64,000 bases of DNA from Benzoatithermus flavus (lineage in GTDB: Bacteria; Pseudomonadota; Alphaproteobacteria; Geminicoccales; Geminicoccaceae). The DNA lies in NCBI RefSeq assembly GCF_037908215.1, contig NZ_JBBLZC010000002.1, forward strand, positions 186,001 to 250,000, in the 5' to 3' direction. Below the pieces are notes generated by a model. It was not told the origin of the DNA. It made no database searches and worked only from the letters and a program-made list of their open reading frames with translations. Position 1 is the first letter of the stretch, and the number at the start of each line of letters is the position of its first letter. Made by a program: the position numbers and the translations under genes. Of the stretch, positions 50,937-62,235 are shown one piece after another.

Positions 50937-53321
50937 TCAACCATCGGGTGGCGAGTCCGACGGACGCAGGACGAGAACGCCGATGGCGTCCTGCCGATAG
51001 CGATCCTGGCGCATGGTCATGGCGAGATAGCGACCCTGCCGCCAGAGCTCCGCCTGATCGCGATAATGCGGTGAGAGCGGATGGCCGGACTGGCCGGTGG
51101 CGGCGACCCAGCGCCCGCCGCCGTCGGGATCGGCCAGATCGTAGGTGGCGCGGTAGCTCGCAGCCGCGACCGCGCCGAACGGCAGCTCCGGCCGCGTCGT
51201 GCCGTGATGGGCGACGTTGACCGTGCTGGAATCGCCGCCGATCGGAAAGACGAGGCTGAACAACCGGCGCAGGAGCCTGCTCTCCTCGAACGGCGTGTGG
51301 GCCATCACGGCCGGATGCGCCTCGCCCCAGCGCCAGCGCCGCCAGTTCGGCCCGTAGTACTCATGGAGCCGTGCCACCGCCCGGTGCAGCGCCTGCGCCG
51401 AATCTTGCTGGCAGGTCTCCATTGCCGGCGTGCGGACGTCGTCGCACCATCGCGGCGCCTCGGTCAGGACGTGACGCATGAACTCGGGGCGGATGCCACG
51501 GAAGGCCGGGAACAGAGGCCCGAGCTCGTCGGCATGGACGACCTCTGCGAGCTCTTCGTACCAGGCTGCGAACAGGAGCGGCTCCGGCCGGTCGACCGCC
51601 ATGCGCCGGTCCCATGCCGCCATGGCGGCGAGGATCGCCCGCTCCTCGGCTCCGGCCGGCTCGGCCGCGAGCAGCCAGGGGAGGAACGTGTCGGCCAGGG
51701 TCGAAGCGATGTCGAGCTGGATCGCGGCGAAGCGGTCGGCGTCGAGCCCGCGCGCATTCCGCAGGAGCGCTTCGAGCCGCTCGGCGCGCAGAGGGGACTC
51801 CCAGTCGCGGGTGAGGAGATAGGGGTAATCACCGTCCACGAGGCGGTTGTTGGCATTGACGAGGAGGCCGCGCGCAGGTGCCGCCTCGCGCGGCAGCCGA
51901 TCCGCCGGGATGGTGCCTTGCCAGTCGTACGCGCCCGTCCAGCCCGGCACCGGCATGCTGCCGTCGCCGCTGCGCCGGATCGGCACCAGGCCCGGGCTGA
52001 TCATGCCGATCAGACCCGTCCGGTCGGCGTAGGCCATGTTCTGCTGCGCGCCCTGGTAGAGCTCGGCCGCCGCGACGAAGCTCGGCCAGTCCGTCGCCCG
52101 ATCGAGGGCGAACCCGGCCGCCATGGTGGTGTCGTCGTCGCGGAGCTGGGTCCAGGCGAGAGCGAGTACGTAGCCGGTCCCGACGGCCTCGGCTGCCGCC
52201 GGGACGAGATCGGAGATCACGGGCCCGTGCCGGGTCTCGCGGACCGTGAGGACCACGGGCTCCTGCCCGCGGACGCCGATGGTCTCGATGCGCTTGCGGA
52301 ACGGCTCGGATCCGTCCGGCGTCAGGTAGCGGTCGGGATCGTCGGGATCGACCCGCTCGATGAACAGATCCTGCGTGTCGGAGCCGGTGTTCGTGAAGCC
52401 CCAGGCGATGTCGCGGTTGCGGCCGAGCACGACGAAGGGGAGCGAAGGCAGGGTGGCGCCGATGACCGAGAGACCGGGTGCCTCGAGGTGGGCGAGATAC
52501 CAGTGGCCCGGCATCTGGAGCCCGAGATGCGGATCGTTGGCGAGGAGCGGCTTGCCGCTCGTCGTGCGCGTGCCGTCCACGACCCAGACGTTCGAGCCCA
52601 GGCCGGGCGGGGGCGCTTCCGGCAGGGCGGCCGCGAGCCGCTCGAGCGGCAGGCCGGCGAGCGCTGCGAGGGTCACAGGTGTGTCCGGCGCCGATCCGGG
52701 CCAGAGATCGCGGAGCTGCTCGGTGCTCAAGCGCCGGGCGAGACGGGCGCGCAGCAGCTCCTCGCGCCAGTTCAGCGACAGATCGAGTGCCATCAGCTTC
52801 TGGAACAGGATGCTGTCGGCCGGCTGCCAGGGCTCGGGCGCATGGCGCAGGATCAGGAACTCCGGCGGGAGGATCCGTCCGTACCGGGCGATGGCGGCAT
52901 TGACACCGTGGCTGTAGGCCTCGAGGCCGCGGCGCGCCTCGGGCGAGAGGCCGGCCGCCGCGGCTTGGGCATGGCGGGCGAGGCCCAGCATGCGGAAGAA
53001 GCGATCATAAGGGAGAGCGGCCGGTCCCAGCACCTCGGCGAGGCGGCCTCGCGCCAGCAGCCGATGGAACTCCATCTGCCAGAGCCGGTCCTGGCCGTGC
53101 AGGAAGCCCATGGCGAACCAGGCATCGTCGGCCGTCTCGGCCTCGACGTGCGGCACGGCGGCGGCATCGCGGACGATGCGGACCGGGCGCTCGAGGCCCG
53201 GCACCGTGATCTCGCCCGAAAGTCGGGGCAGGGAGGCGAGCGCCAGCCAGGACAAACCACCCGCCGCCAGGACGAGGACCGCCAGAAGGGCCAGGGTCGC
53301 GCGAAGGAGCCGGCGCCGCAC
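50937..53321 (-). CDS. Penicillin acylase-family N-terminal nucleophile hydrolase
   Basis: This 794-residue periplasmic amidase precursor opens with a membrane/signal segment (TLALLAVLVLAAGGLSWLAL). The alpha chain is followed by the autocleavage site: Gly242-Ser243 in LGSNVWVVDG, where Ser243 becomes the nucleophile. The beta chain has NDPHLGLQMPGHWYLAHL, GRNRDIAWGFTNTGSDTQD and FSLVFPIGGDSSTVN. Family members cleave penicillins, acyl-homoserine lactones or other N-acyl amides, and the substrate is open. It starts 3 bases after the HAD gene. Confidence 0.92.
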   Translation of the reverse strand: MRRRLLRATLALLAVLVLAAGGLSWLALASLPRLSGEITVPGLERPVRIVRDAAAVPHVEAETADDAWFAMGFLHGQDRLWQMEFHRLLARGRLAEVLGPAALPYDRFFRMLGLARHAQAAAAGLSPEARRGLEAYSHGVNAAIARYGRILPPEFLILRHAPEPWQPADSILFQKLMALDLSLNWREELLRARLARRLSTEQLRDLWPGSAPDTPVTLAALAGLPLERLAAALPEAPPPGLGSNVWVVDGTRTTSGKPLLANDPHLGLQMPGHWYLAHLEAPGLSVIGATLPSLPFVVLGRNRDIAWGFTNTGSDTQDLFIERVDPDDPDRYLTPDGSEPFRKRIETIGVRGQEPVVLTVRETRHGPVISDLVPAAAEAVGTGYVLALAWTQLRDDDTTMAAGFALDRATDWPSFVAAAELYQGAQQNMAYADRTGLIGMISPGLVPIRRSGDGSMPVPGWTGAYDWQGTIPADRLPREAAPARGLLVNANNRLVDGDYPYLLTRDWESPLRAERLEALLRNARGLDADRFAAIQLDIASTLADTFLPWLLAAEPAGAEERAILAAMAAWDRRMAVDRPEPLLFAAWYEELAEVVHADELGPLFPAFRGIRPEFMRHVLTEAPRWCDDVRTPAMETCQQDSAQALHRAVARLHEYYGPNWRRWRWGEAHPAVMAHTPFEESRLLRRLFSLVFPIGGDSSTVNVAHHGTTRPELPFGAVAAASYRATYDLADPDGGGRWVAATGQSGHPLSPHYRDQAELWRQGRYLAMTMRQDRYRQDAIGVLVLRPSDSPPDG

Positions 53322-53324
53322 GTC

Positions 53325-53963
53325 TCATCCCTGTCCCGGCTCGGGCAGGAGCCCGTAGCGCTCGAGATCGGCGCGCAGGCGCTCGGGACTCGTGAAGTGG
53401 TGGACGAGAAGGCCGAGCTCGGCCGCGGCCGCGACGTTCTTCGCCGAATCGTCGATGAACAGACATCGGTCGGGTGGGGCACCGATGGCACCCAGCGCAT
53501 GGCGGTAGATCGCAGGGTCGGGCTTGATCAGGCCGAGCTCGCCCGAGACGAAGATGGTCCGGAAGCGATCCAGAAAGGCGTAGGTCGGATCGGGTCGGAC
53601 CAGAGCGAACGTCTCGACCGACCAGTTGGTGAGGGCATAGAGCGGCACATCGCGCGCATCGAGCTCCTCGAGGAGCCGCACCGTGCCCGCGATCGGGCCG
53701 CCGATCATCTCGAGCCAGCGGCTGCGATAGGCCTCGATCCGTTCCTTCTCGTGCGGGTGCCGGGCGACCAGCTCCGCGATTCCCTCGGTCCAGGGCCGTC
53801 CGGCATCGAAGCCGAGGTTCCAGTCGGGCGTGCAGATCTCGCTCAAGAACCGCTCCATCGCCGCCTCGTCGCCGTCGAACATCCGGCGATAGAGGTGGCG
53901 TGGGTTCCAGTCGATCAGCACCCCGCCGAGATCGAAGATCACGTTCTGTGGCTCGCCTGCCAT
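53325..53963 (-). CDS. HAD-superfamily hydrolase
   Basis: This 212-residue haloacid-dehalogenase-like phosphatase has motif I VIFDLGGVLIDWNP, motif II YALTNWS, the motif III lysine in GLIKPDPAIYRHAL and motif IV CLFIDDSAKNVAAA. The helical cap between motifs I and II is typical of HAD-IA (subclass with YihX-like sugar phosphatases). The start MAGEPQN is chosen because the upstream frame is Pro/Arg-rich. It is followed by the acylase gene, probably on one transcript. Confidence 0.9.
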   Translation of the reverse strand: MAGEPQNVIFDLGGVLIDWNPRHLYRRMFDGDEAAMERFLSEICTPDWNLGFDAGRPWTEGIAELVARHPHEKERIEAYRSRWLEMIGGPIAGTVRLLEELDARDVPLYALTNWSVETFALVRPDPTYAFLDRFRTIFVSGELGLIKPDPAIYRHALGAIGAPPDRCLFIDDSAKNVAAAAELGLLVHHFTSPERLRADLERYGLLPEPGQG

Positions 53964-54165
53964 CCGCTCGCCCCCGGTCGTTTCGTGCGGGCCGGAGGCT
54001 AGTGCAGGACGGTGGTGGATTGAAGGTGGGAGCGGGGAGCACCTCCTTCCGCTCGGGGCCGGCTGCCGGACATTCCGGGGCCGCTGTCGCATCGGAACAG
54101 GGGGCATCATCAACCGTAACGAGATAAATATGGAAATGAAAATCGCTTTAGTTTAGTTTTCCAGT

Positions 54166-55164
54166 ATGGCTGGCACCGACGACATGAACCTGCTGCAGCG
54201 GCGGCTGGAAGCGGCCGGGCTCGGCGTGGTCGAGGAGGACGGCCGTTACTGGCTGTCCGGGGCAACCTTCCCCTTGCGCGATCGGATCAAGGCCGTGGGC
54301 GGACGCTGGCACGCGGCGCGGCAGGCCTGGTCGCTCCCGGATCTTCCGGCGGTGGCATGGCTCGCGGAGACGCTCGCGGCAGCGCCCCGAGCGCCCTCCG
54401 GCCTCGCCGAGGCCAAGCCGGCACCGCTGCAGGGCTGGGGCAGCAAGCATTATCATGGTCATCGCGAGCGGCTGCGGCAGCGCTTCCTCGAGATGCCCCT
54501 ACCCGAGACGCTCGCCGACTACGAGCTTCTGGAGCTCCTCCTGTTCTTTTCGATCTATCGCCGCGACACCAAGCCGATCGCGAAGCGGCTGCTCGCGAGC
54601 TTCGGCAGCCTCGGCGGTGTCTTCGCCGCCGATCCGTTGCGCTATGCCGAATGTTTAGGATCTCTGCCGGCCGAGGCTCCGGACGAGCTCAAGCGGATCC
54701 GCGACGACGATCTGCGCTTCACCCAGATCCTCTTGCGGGCCATCCACTGCGCCCAGCAGCGCGTGCTCAAGGAGCAGATCGCGGAGCGGCCGGTGATCGG
54801 CTCGTGGACGGCGCTCATCGACTATCTCAGCGTCGCGATGCAGCACGAGCCCGCCGAGCATTTCCGCATCCTGTTCCTCGACCGCAAGAACATCCTGATC
54901 AAGGACGAGGTGCAGAGCCGGGGCACGGTCGACCACACGCCGCTCTACCCGCGGGAGGTGGTCAAGCGCGCGCTCGAGCTCGCGGCCAGCGCCATCATCA
55001 TGGTCCACAACCACCCGAGCGGCGACCCCACCCCGTCCCAGGCCGACATCGACATGACCCGCCAGGTCGTGAACGCGCTGGCGCAGGTGAACATCACCGT
55101 CCACGACCACATCATCGTCGGCAAGAACCGCCACACGAGCTTCAGGACGCAGCGGCTGATTTGA
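54166..55164 (+). CDS. RadC-family JAB-domain protein with an N-terminal DUF5710-like domain
   Basis: In this 332-residue protein residues 95-332 are RadC: a helical part (RERLRQRFLEMPLPETLADYELLELLLFF) and the JAB/MPN metal motif VHNHPSGDPTPSQADIDMT, with the upstream Glu in IKDEVQSRGTVD. Residues 1-65 are unusual: LRDRIKAVGGRWHAARQAWSLP resembles the DUF5710-type module (GArWd..kkaWyvP) found in phage and plasmid primases. RadC's biochemical role is unresolved. The upstream 50 bases are AT-rich. HrpB follows after 42 bases. Confidence 0.88.
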   Translation: MAGTDDMNLLQRRLEAAGLGVVEEDGRYWLSGATFPLRDRIKAVGGRWHAARQAWSLPDLPAVAWLAETLAAAPRAPSGLAEAKPAPLQGWGSKHYHGHRERLRQRFLEMPLPETLADYELLELLLFFSIYRRDTKPIAKRLLASFGSLGGVFAADPLRYAECLGSLPAEAPDELKRIRDDDLRFTQILLRAIHCAQQRVLKEQIAERPVIGSWTALIDYLSVAMQHEPAEHFRILFLDRKNILIKDEVQSRGTVDHTPLYPREVVKRALELAASAIIMVHNHPSGDPTPSQADIDMTRQVVNALAQVNITVHDHIIVGKNRHTSFRTQRLI

Positions 55165-55206
55165 GCTTGGCCACGAGGGGCGCTTGCCGCTATCGACGCG
55201 GCCGTC

Positions 55207-57687
55207 ATGCCGGAACACGTATCCCTTGCGGCCCTCACCGCCCTTCCCGTCGAGGAGGCGATCCCTCGTTTGCGCGCGGCGCTCGCCGCGCATGCCGCGG
55301 CCGTCCTGGAAGCGCCGCCCGGCGCCGGCAAGACCACGCTCGTCCCCTTGCGGCTTCTGGACGAGCCCTGGCTCGCGGGCCGCCGCATCCTGGTGCTGGA
55401 GCCGCGCCGGCTCGCGGCGCGTGGCGCTGCTGCGCGCATGGCGGAGCTTCTGGGCGAGGAGCCCGGCGAGACCGTGGGCTACGCCATGCGCTTCGAGCGC
55501 CGGGTGGGACAGCACACCCGGATCGAGGTCGTGACCGAAGGCCTCCTCACGCGGCGCCTCCAGCGCGATCCGATGCTCGAGGCTTACGGGCTCGTCGTGT
55601 TCGACGAGTTCCACGAGCGCTCGCTCGATGCCGATCTCGGCCTCGCCTTGTGCCTCGAGGTGCAGGAATCGCTCCGGCCCGACCTCAAGCTCCTCGTCAT
55701 GTCGGCCACACTCGACGGTGCCGCCACGGCCCGGCTCTTGGGCGATGTTCCCGTCGTCCGCAGCGAGGGGCGGCTGTTCCCGGTCCGGGTCGAGCATCTC
55801 GCGGGCGATCCGGGCGAGGCCCTCGAGCTGCACGTGGCGCGCGCGGTTCAAGAGGCGCTCGCAGCATCTTCCGGCAGCATCCTCGTCTTCCTGCCCGGTG
55901 CCGGGGAGATCCGCCGCGCCGAGGCGCTGCTGCGGGACCGCCTGCGCGATCCTGCCATCGCGATCCATCCCCTCTACGGCGACCTGCCGCGCGCCGCACA
56001 GGACGCGGCGATCCGACCCGCACCTTCGGGCCGGCGCAAGATCGTGCTCGCCACCAACATCGCCGAGACCAGCCTCACCATCGAGGGGGTCGCCGTCGTG
56101 ATCGACGCCGGCCTCGAGCGGCGTGCCCGCTTCTCGCCGCGCACCGGCATGAGCCGGCTCGTGACGGTTCCGATCAGCCGCGCCTCGGCCGAGCAGCGCA
56201 AGGGTCGCGCCGGCCGCCTCGGGCCCGGCATCTGCTACCGCCTGTGGCCGCCCGAGGAGGATCGCGGCCGCCGCGAGCATCGCCCGGCCGAGATCGAGGA
56301 GGCGGATCTCGCCCCGCTCGCCCTCGAGCTCGCCGTCTGGGGCGTGCGGGACCCGGCCGCCTTGCGCCTGCCGACCCGGCCGCCGGTGGGGCCGTTCCAG
56401 CAGGCGCGCGAGTTGCTGCGCGAGCTGGAGGCGCTTGACGCCTCGGGTGCCGTGACGCCGCACGGCCGCGCCATGGCCGAGCTGCCGCTTCATCCGCGCC
56501 TCGCCCACATGGTGTTGCGCGCGCGGGAGCGGGGCATGGCGGGGACGGCGCTCGCGGTAGCGGCTCTTCTCAGTGGCCGCGATTCCGACCGCGACCGCAG
56601 CGACGCCGACCTCGTCCGCCGGGTCGAGCTGCTCGGCCGTGGCGCGGGCGCCACGCGCGAGGCGGAGCGCATCCGCCGTCAGCTCGGCCGGGCGCTGGGT
56701 GGAGAGCCGGGCGAGGCGAGGGCCGAGGCGGTGGGAGCGGTGACGGCGCTCGCCTACCCCGACCGGCTGGCGCAGGCACGCGGTGGCCCTGGCAGCTTCC
56801 GCCTCGCGAACGGGAGAGGTGCCCGGCTCGATCCCTTGGACCCGCTGGCGAAGGAGCCCTGGCTCGCCGTGGCCGAGCTCGACGATGCCGGGGCCGAGGC
56901 GCGCATCCGGCTCGCCGCCCCCTTGAGCCTCGCCACGGTGGAGGCTCTTTTCGGCGAGCGGTTCACGACCGAGGAGGAGGTCCGCTTCGATCCGCGCGAG
57001 GCGGCGGTCACGGCGCGCCGTGTCACCAGGCTGGGAGCGCTCGTCGTCAAGGAGCAGGCCCTGACCGCCATCGACCCCGAGCGCGTCGCGGCCGCCCTGT
57101 GCCAGGGCATCCGGGCGAAGGGCCTCGTCGTTCTGCCCTGGAGCGATGCCGCCCGGCAGCTCCGGGCGCGCGTGGCGTTCCTGCGCCGCCGCGAGCCGGA
57201 GTGCTGGCCCGATCTCGACGATCCGGCGCTTCTGGCCGGACTCGAGGAATGGCTGGCACCCTGGCTCGCGGGCCGACGGCGGCTCGTGGATCTGGCCGAC
57301 ATCGATCTCCAGGCGATCCTGAAGAGCCGGCTCGATCATGCGCAATGGCGGGAGCTGGAGCGCCGTGCTCCTGCACGCCTTCCTGTGCCGAGCGGCCGGG
57401 AGATCGCGATCGACTACACCGCCGATCCGCCGGTGCTCGCGGTCAAGCTGCAGGAGCTGTTCGGCCTCGCCGTGACACCTGCGGTCGACGAGGGTCGCGT
57501 GAAGCTGAGCCTGCAGCTCCTCTCGCCCGCGCAGCGTCCAGTGGCGGTGACCCGGGACCTCGCGGGCTTCTGGGTCACGGGCTATCCCGCCGTGCGCAAG
57601 GAGCTGCGCGGGCGCTATCCCAAGCATCCCTGGCCCGAGGACCCGCTCACCGCCCCCGCCACCCACAAGGCGAAGCCGCGGGCGTGA
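55207..57687 (+). CDS. hrpB: ATP-dependent RNA helicase HrpB
   Basis: This DEAH-box helicase has 826 residues. Walker A is EAPPGAGKTTLVPL, the DEAH-type motif II is VVFDEFHERSLDAD, motif III VMSATLDG, and motif VI RASAEQRKGRAGRLGPG. The C-terminal HA2 and HrpB_C domains follow (LPLHPRLAHMVL, and AVPVPSGREIAIDY-like APARLPVPSGREIAIDYTA). In proteobacteria HrpB acts in mRNA or ribosome-related steps that are poorly defined. Normal length and intact motifs. Confidence 0.95.
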   Translation: MPEHVSLAALTALPVEEAIPRLRAALAAHAAAVLEAPPGAGKTTLVPLRLLDEPWLAGRRILVLEPRRLAARGAAARMAELLGEEPGETVGYAMRFERRVGQHTRIEVVTEGLLTRRLQRDPMLEAYGLVVFDEFHERSLDADLGLALCLEVQESLRPDLKLLVMSATLDGAATARLLGDVPVVRSEGRLFPVRVEHLAGDPGEALELHVARAVQEALAASSGSILVFLPGAGEIRRAEALLRDRLRDPAIAIHPLYGDLPRAAQDAAIRPAPSGRRKIVLATNIAETSLTIEGVAVVIDAGLERRARFSPRTGMSRLVTVPISRASAEQRKGRAGRLGPGICYRLWPPEEDRGRREHRPAEIEEADLAPLALELAVWGVRDPAALRLPTRPPVGPFQQARELLRELEALDASGAVTPHGRAMAELPLHPRLAHMVLRARERGMAGTALAVAALLSGRDSDRDRSDADLVRRVELLGRGAGATREAERIRRQLGRALGGEPGEARAEAVGAVTALAYPDRLAQARGGPGSFRLANGRGARLDPLDPLAKEPWLAVAELDDAGAEARIRLAAPLSLATVEALFGERFTTEEEVRFDPREAAVTARRVTRLGALVVKEQALTAIDPERVAAALCQGIRAKGLVVLPWSDAARQLRARVAFLRRREPECWPDLDDPALLAGLEEWLAPWLAGRRRLVDLADIDLQAILKSRLDHAQWRELERRAPARLPVPSGREIAIDYTADPPVLAVKLQELFGLAVTPAVDEGRVKLSLQLLSPAQRPVAVTRDLAGFWVTGYPAVRKELRGRYPKHPWPEDPLTAPATHKAKPRA

Positions 57688-57693
57688 GCCCGT

Positions 57694-58053
57694 TCAGCCG
57701 CGCGGAATGCCGAGCAGCTTCTCCGCGGCGTGGAGCTGCTTGACGCCACCGCTGTAGTCGCCCTTGCCGCAGGCCTGCTCCGCCTGGTCGCGCATGCCGA
57801 CGGCCTTGGCGTAGTTCGACGATTGTTTGTGACTGGCCGCGTTGTCGTCGAAGTAGTTGATCATGCTCTGGCACGTGCCGCGGTCGGCCTGCCGCACACG
57901 CTCGTGCCGCATGCCCTGATCCTGCGTGGTGGGGGTGATGGCCGGCTCGCGATGCCGTGCTGCAGGCTGGGGTGCCGTCTCGGCCAGGGCCGGCAGCGCC
58001 GCCGCGGAAAGGAGCGCGATCCCCAAAGCGGCGGAAAGCCATGTCGTGCGCAT
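57694..58053 (-). CDS. Small secreted protein of unknown function
   Basis: These 119 residues carry a signal peptide (WLSAALGIALLSAAALPALAETA). The mature part has two cysteines (TCQSMINYFDDNAASHKQ and AEQACGKGDYSGGV) and ends in a short helical repeat-like stretch (GVKQLHAAEKLLGI). Proteins of this kind recur as hypothetical periplasmic proteins in Rhodospirillales; no function is known to me. It converges on hrpB with a 6-base gap. Confidence 0.8.
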   Translation of the reverse strand: MRTTWLSAALGIALLSAAALPALAETAPQPAARHREPAITPTTQDQGMRHERVRQADRGTCQSMINYFDDNAASHKQSSNYAKAVGMRDQAEQACGKGDYSGGVKQLHAAEKLLGIPRG

Positions 58054-58226
58054 CGCACATCTCCGATTCGTCGCCGGAAGCTTCGGTGCTCCCGGTCGAT
58101 CGACTCTAGACGGCGACCATGGACCCCGGTCGTGCGGGGCATGAACTCGGGTCTACCCGCCATCACGGAACGCTGACCCTTTCTCGATCGGCGCGTGAGC
58201 GACGTCTGAGGACGGCGAGCGCTCCT

Positions 58227-60140
58227 TCAGGAGCTGGCGCACTCGGGTAGGCGCTCGAGGCCGGGCATGATCTTGAGGGTCTCCTGCTTGGCGCAGGCCG
58301 GAAAGCCCGCCCGCCGCATCGTGTCGGTGAGCCGTTGCCGCTCGGCCGCGCTCCACTCGGGTGCACCGGCGAAGCCTTCCACGGTCAGGTTGGGAAACCG
58401 TGTCAGCGCCTCGGCGACGGCCGCATGCGCTTCCTCCACCCGCCCCAGAGCACCCAACGCGGCGGCACGGAAGACGTAGTCGCTCCGGCGGTAGTTGTCC
58501 CGGGGCTTCCGGTCCAGCATGCGCAGCGCGTCCTCGTACCGGCCCACCATGAAGAAAGCATAGCGATAAGAGCTCAGCGCCCAGTTCGGCATGTTGGGGT
58601 TCAGCCGGATCGCCTGCTCGGCCGCCGCGGCACCCCTCTCGGCTTGGCCGAAGCTGCTCGCCCAGTCCGCATAGAAGGTCAGGATGTCGGCCGAGTTCGG
58701 GTTCAGATCGAGGGCCTTGCCGAGCTCGGCCCCGGTGCGGACGAGGTTGCCTTCCCTTCCGAGCGCGCTGGCGAGTGCCGCATGGGCCTCGGCGTCCATG
58801 GGATCGAGATCGACGGCCTGCTGCGCCGCATCCTTGGCGGCCTGCCGCAGCTCGGGTGTCTCGTCCACGAAGCCGCCCAGCACCTGGTAGGACCAGGACA
58901 GTCCCGTCCAGGCGCGGGCGAAATTGGGGTCGATGGCGAGACTCTGCTTCAGGAGACGGATCGCCTCCTCGACGCTCTCCTTGGTCTCGCGGTGCTTGGC
59001 CTCGATTCCCAGGAGATAGAGGTCGTAGGCATTCAGGTCCTGCGGCCGCTTGCGCTTGGCCAGATCGCGATCGGCCGCGACGATCAGGCCCGTATAGCCG
59101 CCGATCTTGGCTGCGACCGCCTCGGCGAGCTCGCTCTGGACCGCGAACACGTCCTGCGTGGGTCGGTCCCAGCGCTCGGACCAGACATGGGTGCCGGTGG
59201 GCGCGTCGATGAGCTGCGCCGTAACCCTTACGCGCGCGCCCTGGCGCTGGATCGAGCCTTCCAGCACGTAGCGGACGCCCAACGCCCTGCCGACCTCCCG
59301 CACGTCGACCGGCTTGCCCTTGTAGGCCGCGGTCGAGTTGCGGGCGATCACGTCGAGGTCGCGGAAGCGGGCGAGATCGGTGATCGTGTCCTCGGTGAGC
59401 CCGTCGGCGAGCCGGCCCGTGGCCGCGTCGCCGCCCAGGTTCTCGAACGGCAGCACGGCGATCGAGGCGCGGCCCTGGGCTCCGGCGTCCCCGCCGGCCC
59501 GGCCCCACCACCATCCCCCCGCCGCGGCGGCCGCGAGCACGAGAAGGGCGGCCAGGGCGGCGGCGGCACGACGGCCCTGCCACCATGACCGCCGCCGCGC
59601 GGCTTTGCCGTCCAGCTCCACCCGGTAGGTGCGGATCGGCCGCGCGATGTTCTTGACCCGCTGCTCGCCGGCGAAGGTCAGCGGCAGGCCCAGGCGGCCC
59701 TGCAGGTGATCGTAGGCCGTGCCCGAGACCAGCACGCCGCCGGGCTCGCAGAGCTGCTCCAGCCGGGCCGCCACGTTGACGCCGTCGCCGAGCAGGTCCT
59801 CGCCCTCGACCACGACGTCGCCGAGGTTGACCCCGATCCGGAACACGATCCGCCGCTCGGCCGGGACCGCCGCCTGCCGCCCGGCCACGGCCCTTTGCAC
59901 CGCGACGGCGCAGGCGACCGCATCGACCACCGAGGCGAACTCGACCAAAGCACCGTCGCCCATCAGCTTGACGATGCGACCATGATGCTCGGCGAGCAGC
60001 GGATCGATCACCTCGCGGCGCAAGCTCTTGATCAAGGCCAGCGTCGCCGCCTCGTCCGCCTCGATCAGCCGGCTGTAGCCGACCACGTCGGCGGCCAGAA
60101 TCGCCGCCAGCCGCCGCTCCGCCCGATCCTTGGCCGCCAT
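58227..60140 (-). CDS. Class III adenylate/guanylate cyclase with TPR repeats
   Basis: This 637-residue membrane protein starts at MAAKDRAERRLAA. The catalytic cyclase domain spans about 8-170: AADVVGYSRLIEADE with the first metal Asp, HHGRIVKLMGDGALVEF with the second, and LGDGVNVAARLE. One membrane helix (AAALAALLVLAAAAAGGWWW) follows. Then comes a TolB/FlgO-like domain (SIAVLPFENLGG, VRYVLEGSIQRQGARVRVTAQLIDA). TPR repeats fill about 330-600. It probably makes cAMP in response to a periplasmic or protein-binding signal. Confidence 0.9.
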   Translation of the reverse strand: MAAKDRAERRLAAILAADVVGYSRLIEADEAATLALIKSLRREVIDPLLAEHHGRIVKLMGDGALVEFASVVDAVACAVAVQRAVAGRQAAVPAERRIVFRIGVNLGDVVVEGEDLLGDGVNVAARLEQLCEPGGVLVSGTAYDHLQGRLGLPLTFAGEQRVKNIARPIRTYRVELDGKAARRRSWWQGRRAAAALAALLVLAAAAAGGWWWGRAGGDAGAQGRASIAVLPFENLGGDAATGRLADGLTEDTITDLARFRDLDVIARNSTAAYKGKPVDVREVGRALGVRYVLEGSIQRQGARVRVTAQLIDAPTGTHVWSERWDRPTQDVFAVQSELAEAVAAKIGGYTGLIVAADRDLAKRKRPQDLNAYDLYLLGIEAKHRETKESVEEAIRLLKQSLAIDPNFARAWTGLSWSYQVLGGFVDETPELRQAAKDAAQQAVDLDPMDAEAHAALASALGREGNLVRTGAELGKALDLNPNSADILTFYADWASSFGQAERGAAAAEQAIRLNPNMPNWALSSYRYAFFMVGRYEDALRMLDRKPRDNYRRSDYVFRAAALGALGRVEEAHAAVAEALTRFPNLTVEGFAGAPEWSAAERQRLTDTMRRAGFPACAKQETLKIMPGLERLPECASS

Positions 60141-60249
60141 GACAGCCTCCCAGCGCGGGGTGTGCTCGCGCTCCGCCCCGCATTCGGCCCATCGGCCGTG
60201 GCATCTGGACGACCGATGGTACCATGGACCGGGCGGCTCCGTCAGGCCG

Positions 60250-60885
60250 TCAGCAGCGCTTCGGCCCGCAGTCGATGGCATCCGCCGGCAGGTCGAATGC
60301 CGCCTCGGCCGGGCGATGGTCGAAGCGCAGCCGGCTCACCCGGAACAGAGGCTCGCCCTTGAATCCCGCCACGAGCGGAAAGCCGTCGCCGGCATAGGCG
60401 GCGAAGCCGACCTCGCCGCAGCCGGGCTCGTGCCTGCGCGGCGCCAGCTTCGGCTCGACCCGCTGCAGAAGCTCGACCGCCCGGACGAGAGGCTCGGTGA
60501 AGCTCGCCATCCAGGGGCTCGCGAGCACCTCGCCGCAGATCCGCTCGTTCATGATCAGCACGTGATAGGTGCTGCCGTACCCGGCCACCATCGGCCCCTC
60601 GCTCCACGGCTCGAGCGAGGACGGCCGGAACGGGGCGGCCTCCGGCATGGCGGCCGCACGGATGCGATGCGGCCGGCTTCCGTCGAGCGCGTGGACGTCG
60701 CCTTGGGCGAGATCGACGAGGTAGCGGGTACTCTCGACCACGGCCAGCACCCGGCTCTGGTCCCGGCCGAGCTCGAGCCGGAGCGGCCGCCCCTCGTAGT
60801 CGCCCTCGAGCAGGATGCCGGCCGTGGCCGTGCCCGCGGCGAGCACGAGCGTCGCTGCGGCGAGGAATGCTACCGGTCGCAGCAA
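60250..60885 (-). CDS. Secreted protein of unknown function
   Basis: The 211 residues begin with a clear signal peptide (PVAFLAAATLVLAAGTATAG). The mature chain is beta-rich with four cysteines, two in ERICGEVL and PGCGEVGF and two near the end (DCGPKRC), suggesting disulfides. Short motifs such as GSTYHVLIMNERICGEV are not known to me. It lies 12 bases after purB, so it may be co-transcribed with it. Confidence 0.78.
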   Translation of the reverse strand: MLRPVAFLAAATLVLAAGTATAGILLEGDYEGRPLRLELGRDQSRVLAVVESTRYLVDLAQGDVHALDGSRPHRIRAAAMPEAAPFRPSSLEPWSEGPMVAGYGSTYHVLIMNERICGEVLASPWMASFTEPLVRAVELLQRVEPKLAPRRHEPGCGEVGFAAYAGDGFPLVAGFKGEPLFRVSRLRFDHRPAEAAFDLPADAIDCGPKRC

Positions 60886-60897
60886 GGCCGGCCCCCT

Positions 60898-62235
<1,338 letters not shown>

